From assembly GCF_020097135.1 (NCBI RefSeq), contig NZ_CP083608.1, positions 1,612,001 through 1,676,000 of the forward strand: a DNA stretch of 64,000 nt, in the 5' to 3' direction. The position numbers and the translations under genes were made by a program. Under the pieces are notes generated by a model. It saw only the letters and a list, made by a program, of their open reading frames with translations. It was not told the origin of the DNA and did not search any database. The stretch comes from Macrococcus armenti. Its GTDB lineage: Bacteria > Bacillota > Bacilli > Staphylococcales > Staphylococcaceae. Below are positions 46,497 to 55,845 of this stretch, piece after piece. Each line of letters starts with the position of its first letter. The stretch's first letter is position 1.

Positions 46497-46604
46497 ATGA
46501 ATACTTTATTAATCGGTATGGTTTGTATCGCGTTCTTAACTGCCATCTTAACTGCTGGCCGTGAATCAAGTTACGGTTTAAAAGAAGAAGATCTAGATAA
46601 GTAA
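46497..46604 (+). CDS. Single-span small membrane protein (35 residues)
   Basis: ATG 46497 follows AGGGGGAG at 5 bases, behind a good SigA-type promoter. The product has one hydrophobic helix (LLIGMVCIAFLTAILTAG, residues 4-21) and a short charged tail ending KEEDLDK. A perfect hairpin terminator starts at the stop codon. This complete transcription unit argues for a real gene. I do not recognise it; small one-span proteins often modulate a membrane complex. Confidence 0.7.
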   Translation: MNTLLIGMVCIAFLTAILTAGRESSYGLKEEDLDK

Positions 46605-46628
46605 AAAGCAGCCTCGGCTGCTTTTTTT
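46604..46628. terminator. Bidirectional terminator between the small membrane gene and nfrA
   Basis: AAAAGCAGCC/GGCTGCTTTT around a 2-base centre (TC), with a T7 run on the plus strand, between convergent genes. Confidence 0.85.
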
Positions 46629-47361
46629 ATTGCTTTAAAAACCCTTTAAACTGAAGTACATCATGCACATCGAGTCTCGGTTTTCCATTTAACATCTGAA
46701 TCACTTGTGCACTCCATGCGTCATTCCTTTTTCCGTTCGTTCTTTCCTCATAGTAACGACTGACACGATTATCATACGCTTCATAATGACGGTATTCAAA
46801 TGGCTGATATTCATTTTCGTGATATACAACATCAAATGGCAACCTTTCTTTCTGACTGCCTTCTTGATCTGGAACACCTACAACCATCCCGAATAAAGGA
46901 TATGTATATTCAGGCAATTTCAGCAATTCACTTACACGTTTCATATCATTACGCAGTGAGCCTATATAACAAATACCGAGCCCGATGCTTTCTGCTGCTA
47001 CTGCCATATTCTGTGCCGCAAGTGATGCATCAACGGTTCCAACTAGTAATGACTCTGTAGAGCTAAAGTAGTCATCAACAGGTTGTTCGAAATGGTGTCC
47101 TAAGTGATGATGGCGATTGAAATCCACAATGAATACAAATAAGTGCCCGTTATGTTCAACATAAGTTTGTCCGCTCACTTCACGTAACGCTGCCTTTAAA
47201 TCCGGGTCTGTCACTCCAATAATCGAGTAGCTCTGCACGTAGCTTGATGTTGATGCATGTTGTGCTGCTGTAACTAACGTCTTCACTTGTTCTGACGTTA
47301 AAGGCTGTTCTTTAAATTTACGAATTGACCTGTGATTCATTAATAAATCGATTGTCTCCAT
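46627..47361 (-). CDS. nfrA: NfrA-like NAD(P)H:flavin oxidoreductase/nitroreductase
   Basis: A 244-residue FMN enzyme of the NfrA/NfsA type. The start HRSIRKFKEQPLT (about 10-22) binds FMN phosphate, ASTSSYVQSYSII follows near 37, and AAESIGLGICYIGSLRND is near 122-139. The C-terminal extension RHYEAYDNRVSRYYEERT is typical of this branch. Likely roles are reduction of flavins, nitro compounds or disulfide stress products. ATG 47361 follows GGAGG. Confidence 0.9.
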   Translation of the reverse strand: METIDLLMNHRSIRKFKEQPLTSEQVKTLVTAAQHASTSSYVQSYSIIGVTDPDLKAALREVSGQTYVEHNGHLFVFIVDFNRHHHLGHHFEQPVDDYFSSTESLLVGTVDASLAAQNMAVAAESIGLGICYIGSLRNDMKRVSELLKLPEYTYPLFGMVVGVPDQEGSQKERLPFDVVYHENEYQPFEYRHYEAYDNRVSRYYEERTNGKRNDAWSAQVIQMLNGKPRLDVHDVLQFKGFLKQ

Positions 47362-47375
47362 AATACACCTCCGAA

Positions 47376-47849
47376 TTATTTTAATCCTGGATAGTTTTGC
47401 TGACGTAACGCCTCGTATATAAGAATTGCTGCAGTGTTCGATAAGTTTAATGAACGGACATTATCATTCATCGGTATACGTAATGCAGTGTCCATATACT
47501 TTTCTTTTACCCAGTCTGGTAATCCTGTCGTTTCTTTTCCGAATATAAAGTAGTGTTTCTCATCTGTATTACTGTAATCAAATGTAGTATGTGGTTTCTG
47601 ACCGAACTTAGTCAGTAAATAATAATGCCCTTCGTTCTTTTCAAAAAATTCTTCGATACTATCATAATAAGTAATGTTTACAAACTTCCAGTAATCCAGA
47701 CCTGCACGTCGTAACATTTTGTCGTCTGTTGAGAATCCTAATGGACGGATTAAATGTAAATCCGTGTCCGTTGCTGCACAGCTACGTGCGATATTACCTG
47801 TGTTTGCAGGTATTTCTGGTTGATATAATACGATATTGATTGATGACAT
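47376..47849 (-). CDS. trmL: tRNA (cytidine/uridine-34-2'-O)-methyltransferase TrmL
   Basis: A 157-residue SPOUT methyltransferase that modifies the wobble base of tRNA-Leu isoacceptors. Knot motifs are visible: IVLYQPEIPANTGNIARSC near 5-23, FGKETTGLP near 104-112, and IPMNDNVRSLNLSNTAAI near 125-142. It starts immediately after the queG stop (TAAATG), so it is translationally coupled to another tRNA wobble-modification gene. Confidence 0.94.
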   Translation of the reverse strand: MSSINIVLYQPEIPANTGNIARSCAATDTDLHLIRPLGFSTDDKMLRRAGLDYWKFVNITYYDSIEEFFEKNEGHYYLLTKFGQKPHTTFDYSNTDEKHYFIFGKETTGLPDWVKEKYMDTALRIPMNDNVRSLNLSNTAAILIYEALRQQNYPGLK

Positions 47850-48971
47850 TTATTTTACACTTCCTAAACTTTTTAATATTTCTATTCTAACATCATTGTC
47901 ACTTTCGTGCTCAATTCTTTCTCTTAAATAATCATGTGTCGATTCCCTAATTTGTCCTAATGCCCAGTACGCTGTTCCTTTAATTTCTGGACGCACATCA
48001 TTTTCTGCAACTTCCTTTAAATCATCTATTGCATCTACTTCCTTAAAGTGCGCAAGTGCAAGTATTGCATTACGCTGTATCGGTTTCTTACCACGCCATG
48101 CACCAGCGAGATGGCCGAACTGACTTTTAAACTGTTTATTATTCATCTTTAAGAGTGGTACGAGTAACGGTTTTAATGTTTCCGGCTCCAGTTCGATGTC
48201 ATCTTGCTCTGTATTAATGCCGCGGTTTTTCGGACAAACTTGCTGACATGTATCACAACCATATAGTCTATTCCCAATCTTTGCACGGTACTCATCCGGC
48301 ATAAAGCCCTTCGTCTGCGTTAAGAAACTGATACACTTCTTAGAATCAAGCTGACCATTTCCGATCAGTGCACCTGTCGGACAACGGTCGATACATATCG
48401 TACAGTCCAGACATGAGTCGATAACAGGCTTATCCGGTGTAAAAGGAATTGAAATGAGCATTTCACCTAAATATGTCCATGTTCCGAGTGTTTCATTTAA
48501 AATAAAGCCGTTTTTAGCTGCATATCCAAGTCCCGCTCTTTCAGCTACAGCACGATCGCTTAACACACCAGTATCAACCATATTCATTACTTTAGCATCC
48601 GGTACACGTTCTAATATAAAGGATTCAAGCAACGACAACCGTTTATTTAAAAGTGTATGATAGTCTATTCCCCACGATGCACGTGCAAATATACCACGTC
48701 TTGAACCACGAATGCTCTTTGGTGCATTCGGTAATTTATTCGGATATCCTACTGCAATAGCGATAATTGACTCAGCTTCCGGTAAAGATCGTTTCGGATC
48801 AATACGCTCCTCTATCGAACCTTTTTCAAATCCTGATGCATACCCTGAATTGTAATATGCTTCTAACTTCGGTCTCAGTTCATGAAAAGGCTCTGCTGTC
48901 GTAAAGCCGATTGCGTCTATACCAATTGTCTTACTATATTCAATAATTTCCTGTTTTAACTGTTCGTTCAT
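47850..48971 (-). CDS. queG: Epoxyqueuosine reductase QueG
   Basis: A 373-residue cobalamin- and Fe-S-dependent enzyme that catalyses the last step of queuosine synthesis in tRNA. Two [4Fe-4S] motifs are visible, CLDCTICIDRCPTGAL near 183-198 and CDTCQQVCPKN near 238-248. The catalytic acid is in NMVDTGVLSDRAVAERAGLG near 128. C-terminal HEAT-like repeats start near 285. ATG 48971 has AGGAGG at 6 bases; the longer frame lacks one. Confidence 0.94.
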   Translation of the reverse strand: MNEQLKQEIIEYSKTIGIDAIGFTTAEPFHELRPKLEAYYNSGYASGFEKGSIEERIDPKRSLPEAESIIAIAVGYPNKLPNAPKSIRGSRRGIFARASWGIDYHTLLNKRLSLLESFILERVPDAKVMNMVDTGVLSDRAVAERAGLGYAAKNGFILNETLGTWTYLGEMLISIPFTPDKPVIDSCLDCTICIDRCPTGALIGNGQLDSKKCISFLTQTKGFMPDEYRAKIGNRLYGCDTCQQVCPKNRGINTEQDDIELEPETLKPLLVPLLKMNNKQFKSQFGHLAGAWRGKKPIQRNAILALAHFKEVDAIDDLKEVAENDVRPEIKGTAYWALGQIRESTHDYLRERIEHESDNDVRIEILKSLGSVK

Positions 48972-49007
48972 CGTACACCTCCTGAGCATTATATATTTTA
49001 TCACAAA

Positions 49008-49055
49008 AGGTCGGCGTATATGTTCTGTCTATAAACAAAACATATACGCCGACCT
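49008..49055. terminator. Hairpin terminator of the amino-acid ABC transporter operon
   Basis: Seventeen-base perfect arms (49008-49024, 49039-49055; core GGTCGGCGTATATG) with a 14-base loop, just after the glnQ-like stop on the minus strand, then a TTTTGTGA tail. Confidence 0.8.
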
Positions 49056-49059
49056 CACT

Positions 49060-49782
49060 TTATAACACTTTAGATAAGAAACTCTTCGTTCTTTCATTTT
49101 TTGGATTCGTAAACAGTTCGAGTGGTGCGCCTTCTTCCTGCACAATACCTTTATCCATAAAGATAACGCGATCTGCCACTTCTCTTGCAAACCCCATCTC
49201 ATGTGTTACAACGACCATCGTCATACCTTCCAGCGCTAGTTTTTTCATAACTTGCAGTACGTCACCTACAACTTCAGGGTCTAATGCTGACGTTGGTTCA
49301 TCAAAGAGCATAACGTCTGGATTCATCGCCAGGGCACGTGCAATTGCAACACGCTGTTTCTGTCCACCTGAAAGTTGTGACGGATAATGGTCAGCTCGAT
49401 CTTTAAGTCCTACTTTATCCAGCAGTTCAAGCGCAGTTGCTTTTATATCTGCCTTATTCCCTTTGTTTAAAAGTAATGGTGCAAGCATTAAATTTTCTAC
49501 TACTGTTTTATGCGGGAATAAATTAAAACTCTGGAATACCATCCCCATCTTCTGTCTGAGCTGATTAATATTCGTGCCTTTCGCTGTAAGCGCATTACCT
49601 TCAAAGACAATTGAACCGCTCGTAGGTGTTTCAAGTAAGTTCAGACATCTGAGCAAAGTCGACTTCCCGCTTCCTGACGGTCCGATAATCGCAACTACCT
49701 CACCACTACTCACTTCAATATTAATCCCTTTTAAAACTTCAACATCTCCGAAACTTTTATGCAGATCATTTACATTAATCAC
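49060..49782 (-). CDS. glnQ: Polar amino-acid ABC transporter ATP-binding protein
   Basis: A 240-residue ATPase. Walker [10 protein letters not shown] is near 34, Q-loop [10 protein letters not shown] near 84, signature [15 protein letters not shown] near 138, Walker [15 protein letters not shown] near 160 and H-loop [12 protein letters not shown] near 195, as in GlnQ/ArtM. It overlaps the fused binding-protein/permease gene by 8 bp and energises it. The substrate, glutamine or another polar amino acid, is not decided. Confidence 0.92.
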   Translation of the reverse strand: MINVNDLHKSFGDVEVLKGINIEVSSGEVVAIIGPSGSGKSTLLRCLNLLETPTSGSIVFEGNALTAKGTNINQLRQKMGMVFQSFNLFPHKTVVENLMLAPLLLNKGNKADIKATALELLDKVGLKDRADHYPSQLSGGQKQRVAIARALAMNPDVMLFDEPTSALDPEVVGDVLQVMKKLALEGMTMVVVTHEMGFAREVADRVIFMDKGIVQEEGAPLELFTNPKNERTKSFLSKVL

Positions 49783-51226
49783 TTACACTCATTCTCCTTT
49801 CAAAGACATTCATCACACGCGATAATCCGAATGTCAGAATAAAGTACACTAAAGCTGCAATCATTAACGGTGTAAACGGATCAAACGAAGCACCTTGCAC
49901 AACTTGTGCGTTGAACATCAGTTCTGATACACCGATTACAGAAACGATTGATGACTCTTTAATTACAGTAATAAATTCATTACCAAGCGCCGGTAAAATC
50001 TTTTTAATAGCTTGTGGCATAATGACTTTGTTCATCGCCTGTGCATGGGTTAATCCTAGTGACCTCGCCGCTTCCATCTGCCCTTTATCAACCGCTTTAA
50101 TACCCGCTCTTATAATTTCAGCAATATATGCTGCACAGTTTATAACGAGTGCAATCGCACCACAGACAAATGCTGACATATCGATACCAAGCACCGCAGT
50201 CGTACCGAAATAAACTAAGAATACTTGTACTAAGAGTGGTGTTCCACGTATAAATTCAATATAAATCCAGGCAATTGTTTTTGCGATTATATTTTTACTG
50301 AGTTTCATAAATGCAAGTATGCCACCAAATAATGAACCAAGAAGCACACCGATTAATGAAATTAATATTGTTGCTCCAATACCTTGAATAAAAAATGTGC
50401 CATATTTGCTGAAAAACGAACCATCATTAAACATTTCTTTGTTTGCTTTATCTTTGTATTCCTGAATTAAATTTTTATCTTTAACATCTTTAATAATTGT
50501 ATTAAGTTCATTTAATAATTTCGGTGAATCTTTCGGAATAGCAATCGCAGTCCCTTTCTCTTCTTCTTCAAACTTAAATTTTGAAAAAGCTAAGTTTTTG
50601 TTTTGTGTTAAATATGCCTCACCAACAGGACCTTCGATAATGACTCCATCAACTTTTCCAGTGTTTAACCCCATAATAATTTCCGGAACACGAGTTAATG
50701 ACTGAATGTCGCTATCAGGTAATTCATTTTTCGCAAGCTCTTCTTGTGTCGATTGTTTCTGAACACCTATCGCTTTACCTTTAAAGTCGCTTAACGATTT
50801 ATATTTATCGACTTCTTTCTTCTGAACAATCATGCGTTGTGATACAAACATGTAACTTTCCGTAAAATCTACTTCTTTCTTTCGTTCTGGTGTCGGGCTC
50901 ATACCTGAAGCAATCATATCGATTTTCCCGGTTTTAAGTGCCCCGAGTAAACTATCAAACTGCATATTCACAATTTTAAGTTCGACACCGAGATCCTTTG
51001 CTAACTTTTTCGATAGCTCAATATCAATACCAGCATATTCACGTTTACCATTCACTGTCTTTTCAAATTCATACGGTGCATAGTCAGCAGAAAGTCCTAC
51101 TCTTAAAACACCATTTTTCTTTATAACGTCATACTGATCAGTCTTTGCCTGTACTTTCGTAACTGGAAAGATAGATAAAATCATCGCAATTATTAAACCA
51201 ATTTGCATTACATTTCTTATCTTCAT
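49775..51226 (-). CDS. Amino-acid ABC transporter, binding protein fused to permease
   Basis: A 483-residue fusion. A signal peptide (1-26) precedes a family-3 solute-binding domain (about 30-255: [53 protein letters not shown]). A HisM/GlnP-type permease domain follows (about 275-480), with the EAA loop [22 protein letters not shown]. Such fusions are common in Firmicutes and supply two binding domains per dimer. ATG 51226 has AAAGGAG upstream; the longer frame to 51283 is unlikely. Confidence 0.92.
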   Translation of the reverse strand: MKIRNVMQIGLIIAMILSIFPVTKVQAKTDQYDVIKKNGVLRVGLSADYAPYEFEKTVNGKREYAGIDIELSKKLAKDLGVELKIVNMQFDSLLGALKTGKIDMIASGMSPTPERKKEVDFTESYMFVSQRMIVQKKEVDKYKSLSDFKGKAIGVQKQSTQEELAKNELPDSDIQSLTRVPEIIMGLNTGKVDGVIIEGPVGEAYLTQNKNLAFSKFKFEEEEKGTAIAIPKDSPKLLNELNTIIKDVKDKNLIQEYKDKANKEMFNDGSFFSKYGTFFIQGIGATILISLIGVLLGSLFGGILAFMKLSKNIIAKTIAWIYIEFIRGTPLLVQVFLVYFGTTAVLGIDMSAFVCGAIALVINCAAYIAEIIRAGIKAVDKGQMEAARSLGLTHAQAMNKVIMPQAIKKILPALGNEFITVIKESSIVSVIGVSELMFNAQVVQGASFDPFTPLMIAALVYFILTFGLSRVMNVFERRMSVSD

Positions 51227-51322
51227 ATACTGTGCTCCTTTCGTTGATATTAAAATAATACAATATAATGAATAATTATACAATATATTTATGTCGTATC
51301 AAAGTCTGAGCTAATTACATAT

Positions 51323-51406
51323 ATGACAAGCGTCCACTTTACATCAACAATGGAAGAAATCGTCGAAGCATGTAATCGACTTGAACGCTTTTTAAATTCA
51401 TATTAA
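51323..51406 (+). pseudogene. Possible remnant of an aminotransferase C-terminus
   Basis: The frame ending at 51406 encodes TSVHFTSTMEEIVEACNRL then ERFLNSY. This resembles the end of PLP-dependent aminotransferases, where a strand with TS is followed by EEI...A..RL..FL. There is no ribosome site at ATG 51323, no family sequence before it (an in-frame stop lies at 51269), and a proper terminator directly after. Gene decay, leaving only the tail and terminator, fits; chance similarity is possible. Confidence 0.35.
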
Positions 51407-51439
51407 AAAAGTCACGAGAAACTAATTCTCGTGACTTTT
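51407..51439. terminator. Bidirectional terminator before the PTS IIC-like gene
   Basis: AAAAGTCACGAGAA and its exact complement around ACTAA. It serves the PTS IIC-like gene on the minus strand and, formerly, the remnant on the plus strand. Confidence 0.8.
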
Positions 51440-51443
51440 CTTA

Positions 51444-52490
51444 TTATTGCTGAGGTGTAAACTTATAGAGTGCATCATTATAATTACGAAGAATGCGTTT
51501 TAGCACTATATGTGTCATAAAAGCAATCGGTAATGGAATAATGACATACGCCAGCAATAAACTTAATATATTCGCACCAATGCTACCTTCCATAAATCTA
51601 AGTGCATTAATCGGACCAACGAAACCCGTATAACCAAATCCAGCTGACATCGGTGTGCCTTGTACATTAAAGAAATATGCACATAACCCTGCAATGAAAC
51701 CATTAATGAGTAGTGGTAATGCGATAATCGGATGTTTGAAATAAACCGGCATCATCATTTTAGCTGCACCAATAATGAGTGTTAACACAGTTCCGCGATC
51801 ATTCACTTTAAGTGATCCAAATATAAATGTATAACAGCATGCAACAATACCTAAATTTGCTGCACCGCTTCCAAGACCGGATAAACTTATGACCGTTGCA
51901 ATCGCAACGAGTGAAATCGGCGTTGCCATTAATAAGCTGAATGAAATCCCGATGAGTATACACATCATTAACGGATTAAGTTCTGTAAACTGTTCAATCA
52001 TCTTGCCAAGTGCACCTGTCACCGACTTAACGTAAGGTAGTGTTAAACTACCGATAAAACCAGGAAGAATTCCAGCAATTAATGGCAGGAATACGATATT
52101 TAAGCTCCCCATCTTATTCCCTGCATAAATTAAAATTGCAGCACTAATAGCTATTGTCAGCATCATATTAATAAGATCACCGATACCGACAAACTGAAAC
52201 CCTTTTCCGTTAAACTGCAATGCACCTGATCCTAACAATGATGCGCCAGATAATATTGCTGTCTGGAGAGCATTGAATTTAAACTGCGCACCAATCGTTA
52301 TCCCAGCAAGCAAACTTAATGTAAACTGGAACATGATCAGAAGATGCCCTAACCTAATAAACACATCATTATACTGTGCGAGATACTTAAACAGTTCACC
52401 AAGCATCGCATTCGGAACGAGCGCTACGACAATCCCTGCGGCCATCCCATTTAATATATTCATAAAAAACTGCTTCGGTGTTAACTTCAT
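51444..52490 (-). CDS. PTS_EIIC_2-type membrane protein
   Basis: A 348-residue membrane protein with about nine hydrophobic helices and no linked EIIA/EIIB domains. NGMAAGIVVALVPNAMLGELFKYL at the start (read in parts), TPMSAGFGYTGFVGPINAL near 285 and the general pattern match PF13303-type PTS sugar IIC proteins, which occur as solitary proteins in staphylococci. With no phosphotransfer partners nearby, transport by the PTS mechanism is uncertain. GGTGAGG is very close to ATG 52490. Confidence 0.75.
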   Translation of the reverse strand: MKLTPKQFFMNILNGMAAGIVVALVPNAMLGELFKYLAQYNDVFIRLGHLLIMFQFTLSLLAGITIGAQFKFNALQTAILSGASLLGSGALQFNGKGFQFVGIGDLINMMLTIAISAAILIYAGNKMGSLNIVFLPLIAGILPGFIGSLTLPYVKSVTGALGKMIEQFTELNPLMMCILIGISFSLLMATPISLVAIATVISLSGLGSGAANLGIVACCYTFIFGSLKVNDRGTVLTLIIGAAKMMMPVYFKHPIIALPLLINGFIAGLCAYFFNVQGTPMSAGFGYTGFVGPINALRFMEGSIGANILSLLLAYVIIPLPIAFMTHIVLKRILRNYNDALYKFTPQQ

Positions 52491-52653
52491 TTCCTCACCA
52501 TACTTTCGTAATCTTTACAATAACATTACTCCATTATAATTGCATATACAAATAAATCTATAAAAATAATAAATAAAAAATAAATGTCTATTCTTTGACT
52601 TAAATTGACCAATAAAATAAAATATAAGTAATAGAATAGAGGAGGACGAATCA

Positions 52654-53211
52654 ATGACGAACGATATGAAAGAACTTATGCTTCAAAAAATGATAGATAC
52701 AAGAACAATTACCATTTCAGGAGAAATTAATAGCGAAGTAGCGAAAGAAGTTGTTAATCAACTACTGTTACTTGAATCTTTAAGTGATGAACCTATCAAT
52801 TTAATTATCTCTTCACCAGGTGGGCACGTTGATTCTGGTTATTTAATTCATGATATGATTAACTTCATCAAGCCAGAAGTAAACATCATCGGTGCTGGCT
52901 GGGTAGTAAGTGCTGGTGTATTGATTTACTTATCAGGCAAGAAAGAAAATCGTTACGCATTGCCGAATACACGCTTTATGATTCACCAACCGAGCGGCGG
53001 TACACAAGGTCAAGCATCTAACATGGAAATTACAGCACGTGAAATTATTAGAACACGTTCTAAACTGAATGAACTGATTGCACGTGAAACTGGTAAGTCT
53101 GTTGAGGAAGTAGAACAGCATACAGGGCGTGACTACTGGTTAAACACAGAAGAAGCTAAGGAATACGGCATCGTAAACAAAATTATTACAACTAAAGATG
53201 AAATTAAATAA
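52654..53211 (+). CDS. ClpP-like serine protease paralog
   Basis: A 185-residue ClpP-fold protein. The triad is complete and correctly spaced: Ser86 in VVSAGVLIY, His111 in FMIHQP (25 residues on) and Asp160 in GRDYWLN (49 on). The substrate-binding segment SSPGGHVDSG is near 53-62. It differs from housekeeping ClpP in lacking about 10-12 N-terminal residues of the axial loop and in WVVSAG replacing MAASMG. The main clpP should lie elsewhere. GAGGAGG precedes ATG 52654. It is monocistronic, with its own terminator. Confidence 0.85.
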   Translation: MTNDMKELMLQKMIDTRTITISGEINSEVAKEVVNQLLLLESLSDEPINLIISSPGGHVDSGYLIHDMINFIKPEVNIIGAGWVVSAGVLIYLSGKKENRYALPNTRFMIHQPSGGTQGQASNMEITAREIIRTRSKLNELIARETGKSVEEVEQHTGRDYWLNTEEAKEYGIVNKIITTKDEIK

Positions 53212-53215
53212 TAAT

Positions 53216-53240
53216 AAGCCAGAGGATCATCCTCTGGCTT
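53216..53240. terminator. Bidirectional terminator between the clpP-like and MFS genes
   Basis: AAGCCAGAGGAT and its exact complement around a single C, between convergent genes. Confidence 0.8.
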
Positions 53241-53246
53241 TAAATA

Positions 53247-54497
53247 TTAATACTGCATATTTACTTTTTTGTTAAAAGTCTTATTCATCGCACTTAACAC
53301 GAGCAGTAAACTTATCGCGCCACAAACGAAAAATGTAATGGCATAATATCCAAAGTCAAATATAACGCCGAAGATGACGTAAGAGATAGGCATTAACAGT
53401 TGCGAGATTAAAAAGATAACAGAGAATATTCTCCCCCTTACATTTTCCTCAATGCTTTCCTGAAAGTACAGCATAACAGGGGTATTCACATATTGACCTG
53501 ATATACCTACGATAAAACCGATTATCATAAATGTATAATACACTACCCATAATTCATCAAATATGAATAATGGAATACTGATAATCATAATGCATACGGA
53601 TGTTACAATTAAACCACCTTTTAATATCGGGAATGGTGATTGAAATTTCTTCTGAGAACCGATAATTAAGCCACCAACAAGTATACCGACACTAAATGCT
53701 GCTTCTAATATCCCCATCATCTGAGAACTTGCTTTATAATGACCGATAATAATTTTACTCATACCGATATTAACACACGACATAAAGAAATTAAGCGACA
53801 TGAATAAAATGATAAGCGTTCGCAATATCGGATGATGCCAAATATAACGAATGCCAAACTTAAAGCTTTGCATAACATTCTCACTATTATTCTGAACTGT
53901 GCTTTCAGTCTTTTTGAATAAATTAAAATTTAAGCTCATCATCATAATACCTGCAATGATATATGCAGTGATAAAACACAAAATGAAAACTTCCTTAGAC
54001 ACGATGGCATACATTAATCCACCAGCAACTGGACCGAGCAGCATCGATAAACTTGTCGCTGTAGAATTATACCCCATCGTTTTTTGCAGATGATCTTCAT
54101 GAACGATATTCGGCATGGCAGATAACATACTTGGACTGCTTACACTTGAGATGTAACTTGCTAAAAACGTCGTAATATATAATGCAATAATATGAAAACC
54201 GAGAAAATGAATATATAACAGCAATAATGAAACAACAAGTGCTTCTGCAAATATTGCATATACTAGAACCTTTTTTCGATTATAATGATCGGCTAAGTAT
54301 CCTGATACAGGTGTCGCCATTATACGACCAATAACACCGATTGCTAAGTTAAACGAGAACAACTTAGCAGAACCCGTCGTAGATAATATAAAGAAACTAA
54401 TACCAAAACTATAGATAGATACCCCTAAAACACAAATCATCCCACTTAAAATTAAAATAACCATTTGACGATATGACTGTTTTATTTCTTGTGCCAT
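53247..54497 (-). CDS. MFS exporter, probable drug/metabolite efflux
   Basis: A 416-residue, 12-helix major facilitator. The loop 2-3 signature GYLADHYNRKKVLVYA is near 62-77, with a charged central loop KKTESTVQNNSENV near 195-208. Overall it resembles the MFS_3/EntS-type exporters. ATG 54497 has GGGGAG at 5 bases. It is transcribed divergently from a Xre-TPR regulator. Twin operators in the shared promoter suggest control by it. The substrate is unknown. Confidence 0.85.
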   Translation of the reverse strand: MAQEIKQSYRQMVILILSGMICVLGVSIYSFGISFFILSTTGSAKLFSFNLAIGVIGRIMATPVSGYLADHYNRKKVLVYAIFAEALVVSLLLLYIHFLGFHIIALYITTFLASYISSVSSPSMLSAMPNIVHEDHLQKTMGYNSTATSLSMLLGPVAGGLMYAIVSKEVFILCFITAYIIAGIMMMSLNFNLFKKTESTVQNNSENVMQSFKFGIRYIWHHPILRTLIILFMSLNFFMSCVNIGMSKIIIGHYKASSQMMGILEAAFSVGILVGGLIIGSQKKFQSPFPILKGGLIVTSVCIMIISIPLFIFDELWVVYYTFMIIGFIVGISGQYVNTPVMLYFQESIEENVRGRIFSVIFLISQLLMPISYVIFGVIFDFGYYAITFFVCGAISLLLVLSAMNKTFNKKVNMQY

Positions 54498-54511
54498 CAA
54501 ATCTCCCCTTT

Positions 54512-54582
54512 GTTTAATTTAATTAAACTTATTATATAAAAAGAATATTTGAAATGCAAACAAAAGTTTAATACAATTAAAC
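54512..54582. promoter_or_regulatory. Divergent overlapping promoters with twin operators
   Basis: GTTTAAT-N3-ATTAAAC occurs twice: 54512-54528 (spacer TTA) and 54566-54582 (spacer ACA), 54 bp apart. The regulator promoter is TTGAAA 54549-54554, 17 bases, TACAAT 54572-54577, so operator 2 covers its -10. The MFS promoter on the minus strand is TTGCAT 54559-54554, 17 bases, TATAAT 54536-54531; operator 1 lies at its transcription start. The two -35 boxes share base 54554. Confidence 0.75.
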
Positions 54583-54597
54583 ACATGGAGGGAAATA

Positions 54598-55845
54598 ATG
54601 AATACGTTAGGAAGTAGAATCCGAAATTTAAGAAAAGAAAAGAATATGACATTAGCGACGCTTGCCGGAGATTATATGACAAAGGGCATGTTAAGTCTTA
54701 TTGAAAACAACAAAAACAATCCATCAATGGAAAGTTTAGAATATATTGCTGAACGTTTAGATACATCTGTTAGTGCGCTACTCGAAGATGGTAGCGAAGT
54801 TACAACAAATAATATTTATAATGAAATCAAACAAATTTTAAAAGTACCGAACATATCTCATCAAAAAGAAATTGATGCACTCGTTTCACCTGTTATTAAT
54901 GAAATACAGCATAACAGAAAAGGTGCGTTTATATTTCAGCATTATGCATTTACGAAAGCGCTCATTAAAGATGTTGATAGCGCTGTGAAATATATGAACA
55001 TAGCAAAATCAATCTATGCTGACAATGATGATATTAATGCATTAATCGATGTTGAAGGAGATTATGCAAACATATTTTACCTCGTAAGAGATTACGAAAA
55101 AGCATTACAGCATGCGATTACAACGTATGAAACATATAAAGATGATTTATCTATTACAAACCCGAATATCATTCCAAATTTGCTCAGTTCTATAGGTGCT
55201 TTTTGTTATCAGAACTACGATATTGATGACTGCATTAAATACTTTAAACTTGCAGAAGAAAAATGTATTGAGAATAAAACATACAAACATCTGACACCTA
55301 TCTATAAATCATTATGCGTCATGTATATATTGAATCAGGATGAAGTCCAGTATAAAGACACATATAAAAAGTTTAACCATATAAAACAGCTAAATCCAGA
55401 TGACTTTCAGACAAACTTCGATATATTTACAACGGAAATCATCTATTACTTCTTTAACAAACAATATGATAAGTTGTTACACCTACTGGATCAAAAAGAT
55501 ACTTTGTTAAAGCACGATCAATACCAGCAACAAGTAAACGATAATTTCAATGACTTCTGGAGCATTTATAAAGCCATTGCACTTTATAACTTACAACAAT
55601 ATGATAGCGCAATTACCATTTTAAAAAGCGATGACGCTGACACAAAGTTTATGGCACTTGCCGACGTAAGTGTACATGCCCAGAAATATACTTATCTTGC
55701 ATTAAACGAAGAACGATTAGGTAATAATGAAGGTGCACGTGATTATATTACAAAAGCGATGAATATTATCGAGTCCATCCCATCGAATCACTTCACAAAA
55801 ATTACAGAGCAGACATATGAACGTATTATAAATAAAAGCCTCTAA
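54598..55845 (+). CDS. Xre-family regulator with C-terminal TPR domain (RRNPP-like)
   Basis: A 415-residue protein with an N-terminal helix-turn-helix (about 5-62: LGSRIRNLRKEKNMTLATLA, then NKNNPSMESLEYIAERLD). A long all-helical region of TPR-like repeats follows (about 110-410: KALIKDVDSAVKYMNIAKSIY; RDYEKALQHAITTYETYK; LQQYDSAITILK). This is the PlcR/Rgg/PrgX architecture, in which the repeats often bind a secreted peptide. No peptide gene is visible beside it. GGAGGG precedes ATG 54598. It probably represses itself and the exporter. Confidence 0.82.
   Translation: MNTLGSRIRNLRKEKNMTLATLAGDYMTKGMLSLIENNKNNPSMESLEYIAERLDTSVSALLEDGSEVTTNNIYNEIKQILKVPNISHQKEIDALVSPVINEIQHNRKGAFIFQHYAFTKALIKDVDSAVKYMNIAKSIYADNDDINALIDVEGDYANIFYLVRDYEKALQHAITTYETYKDDLSITNPNIIPNLLSSIGAFCYQNYDIDDCIKYFKLAEEKCIENKTYKHLTPIYKSLCVMYILNQDEVQYKDTYKKFNHIKQLNPDDFQTNFDIFTTEIIYYFFNKQYDKLLHLLDQKDTLLKHDQYQQQVNDNFNDFWSIYKAIALYNLQQYDSAITILKSDDADTKFMALADVSVHAQKYTYLALNEERLGNNEGARDYITKAMNIIESIPSNHFTKITEQTYERIINKSL

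Noticed and set aside
51227-51322. Amino-acid riboswitch or T-box before the ABC operon
   Set aside because: The gap is short and AT-rich with no T-box sequence or conserved aptamer core that I can recognise.
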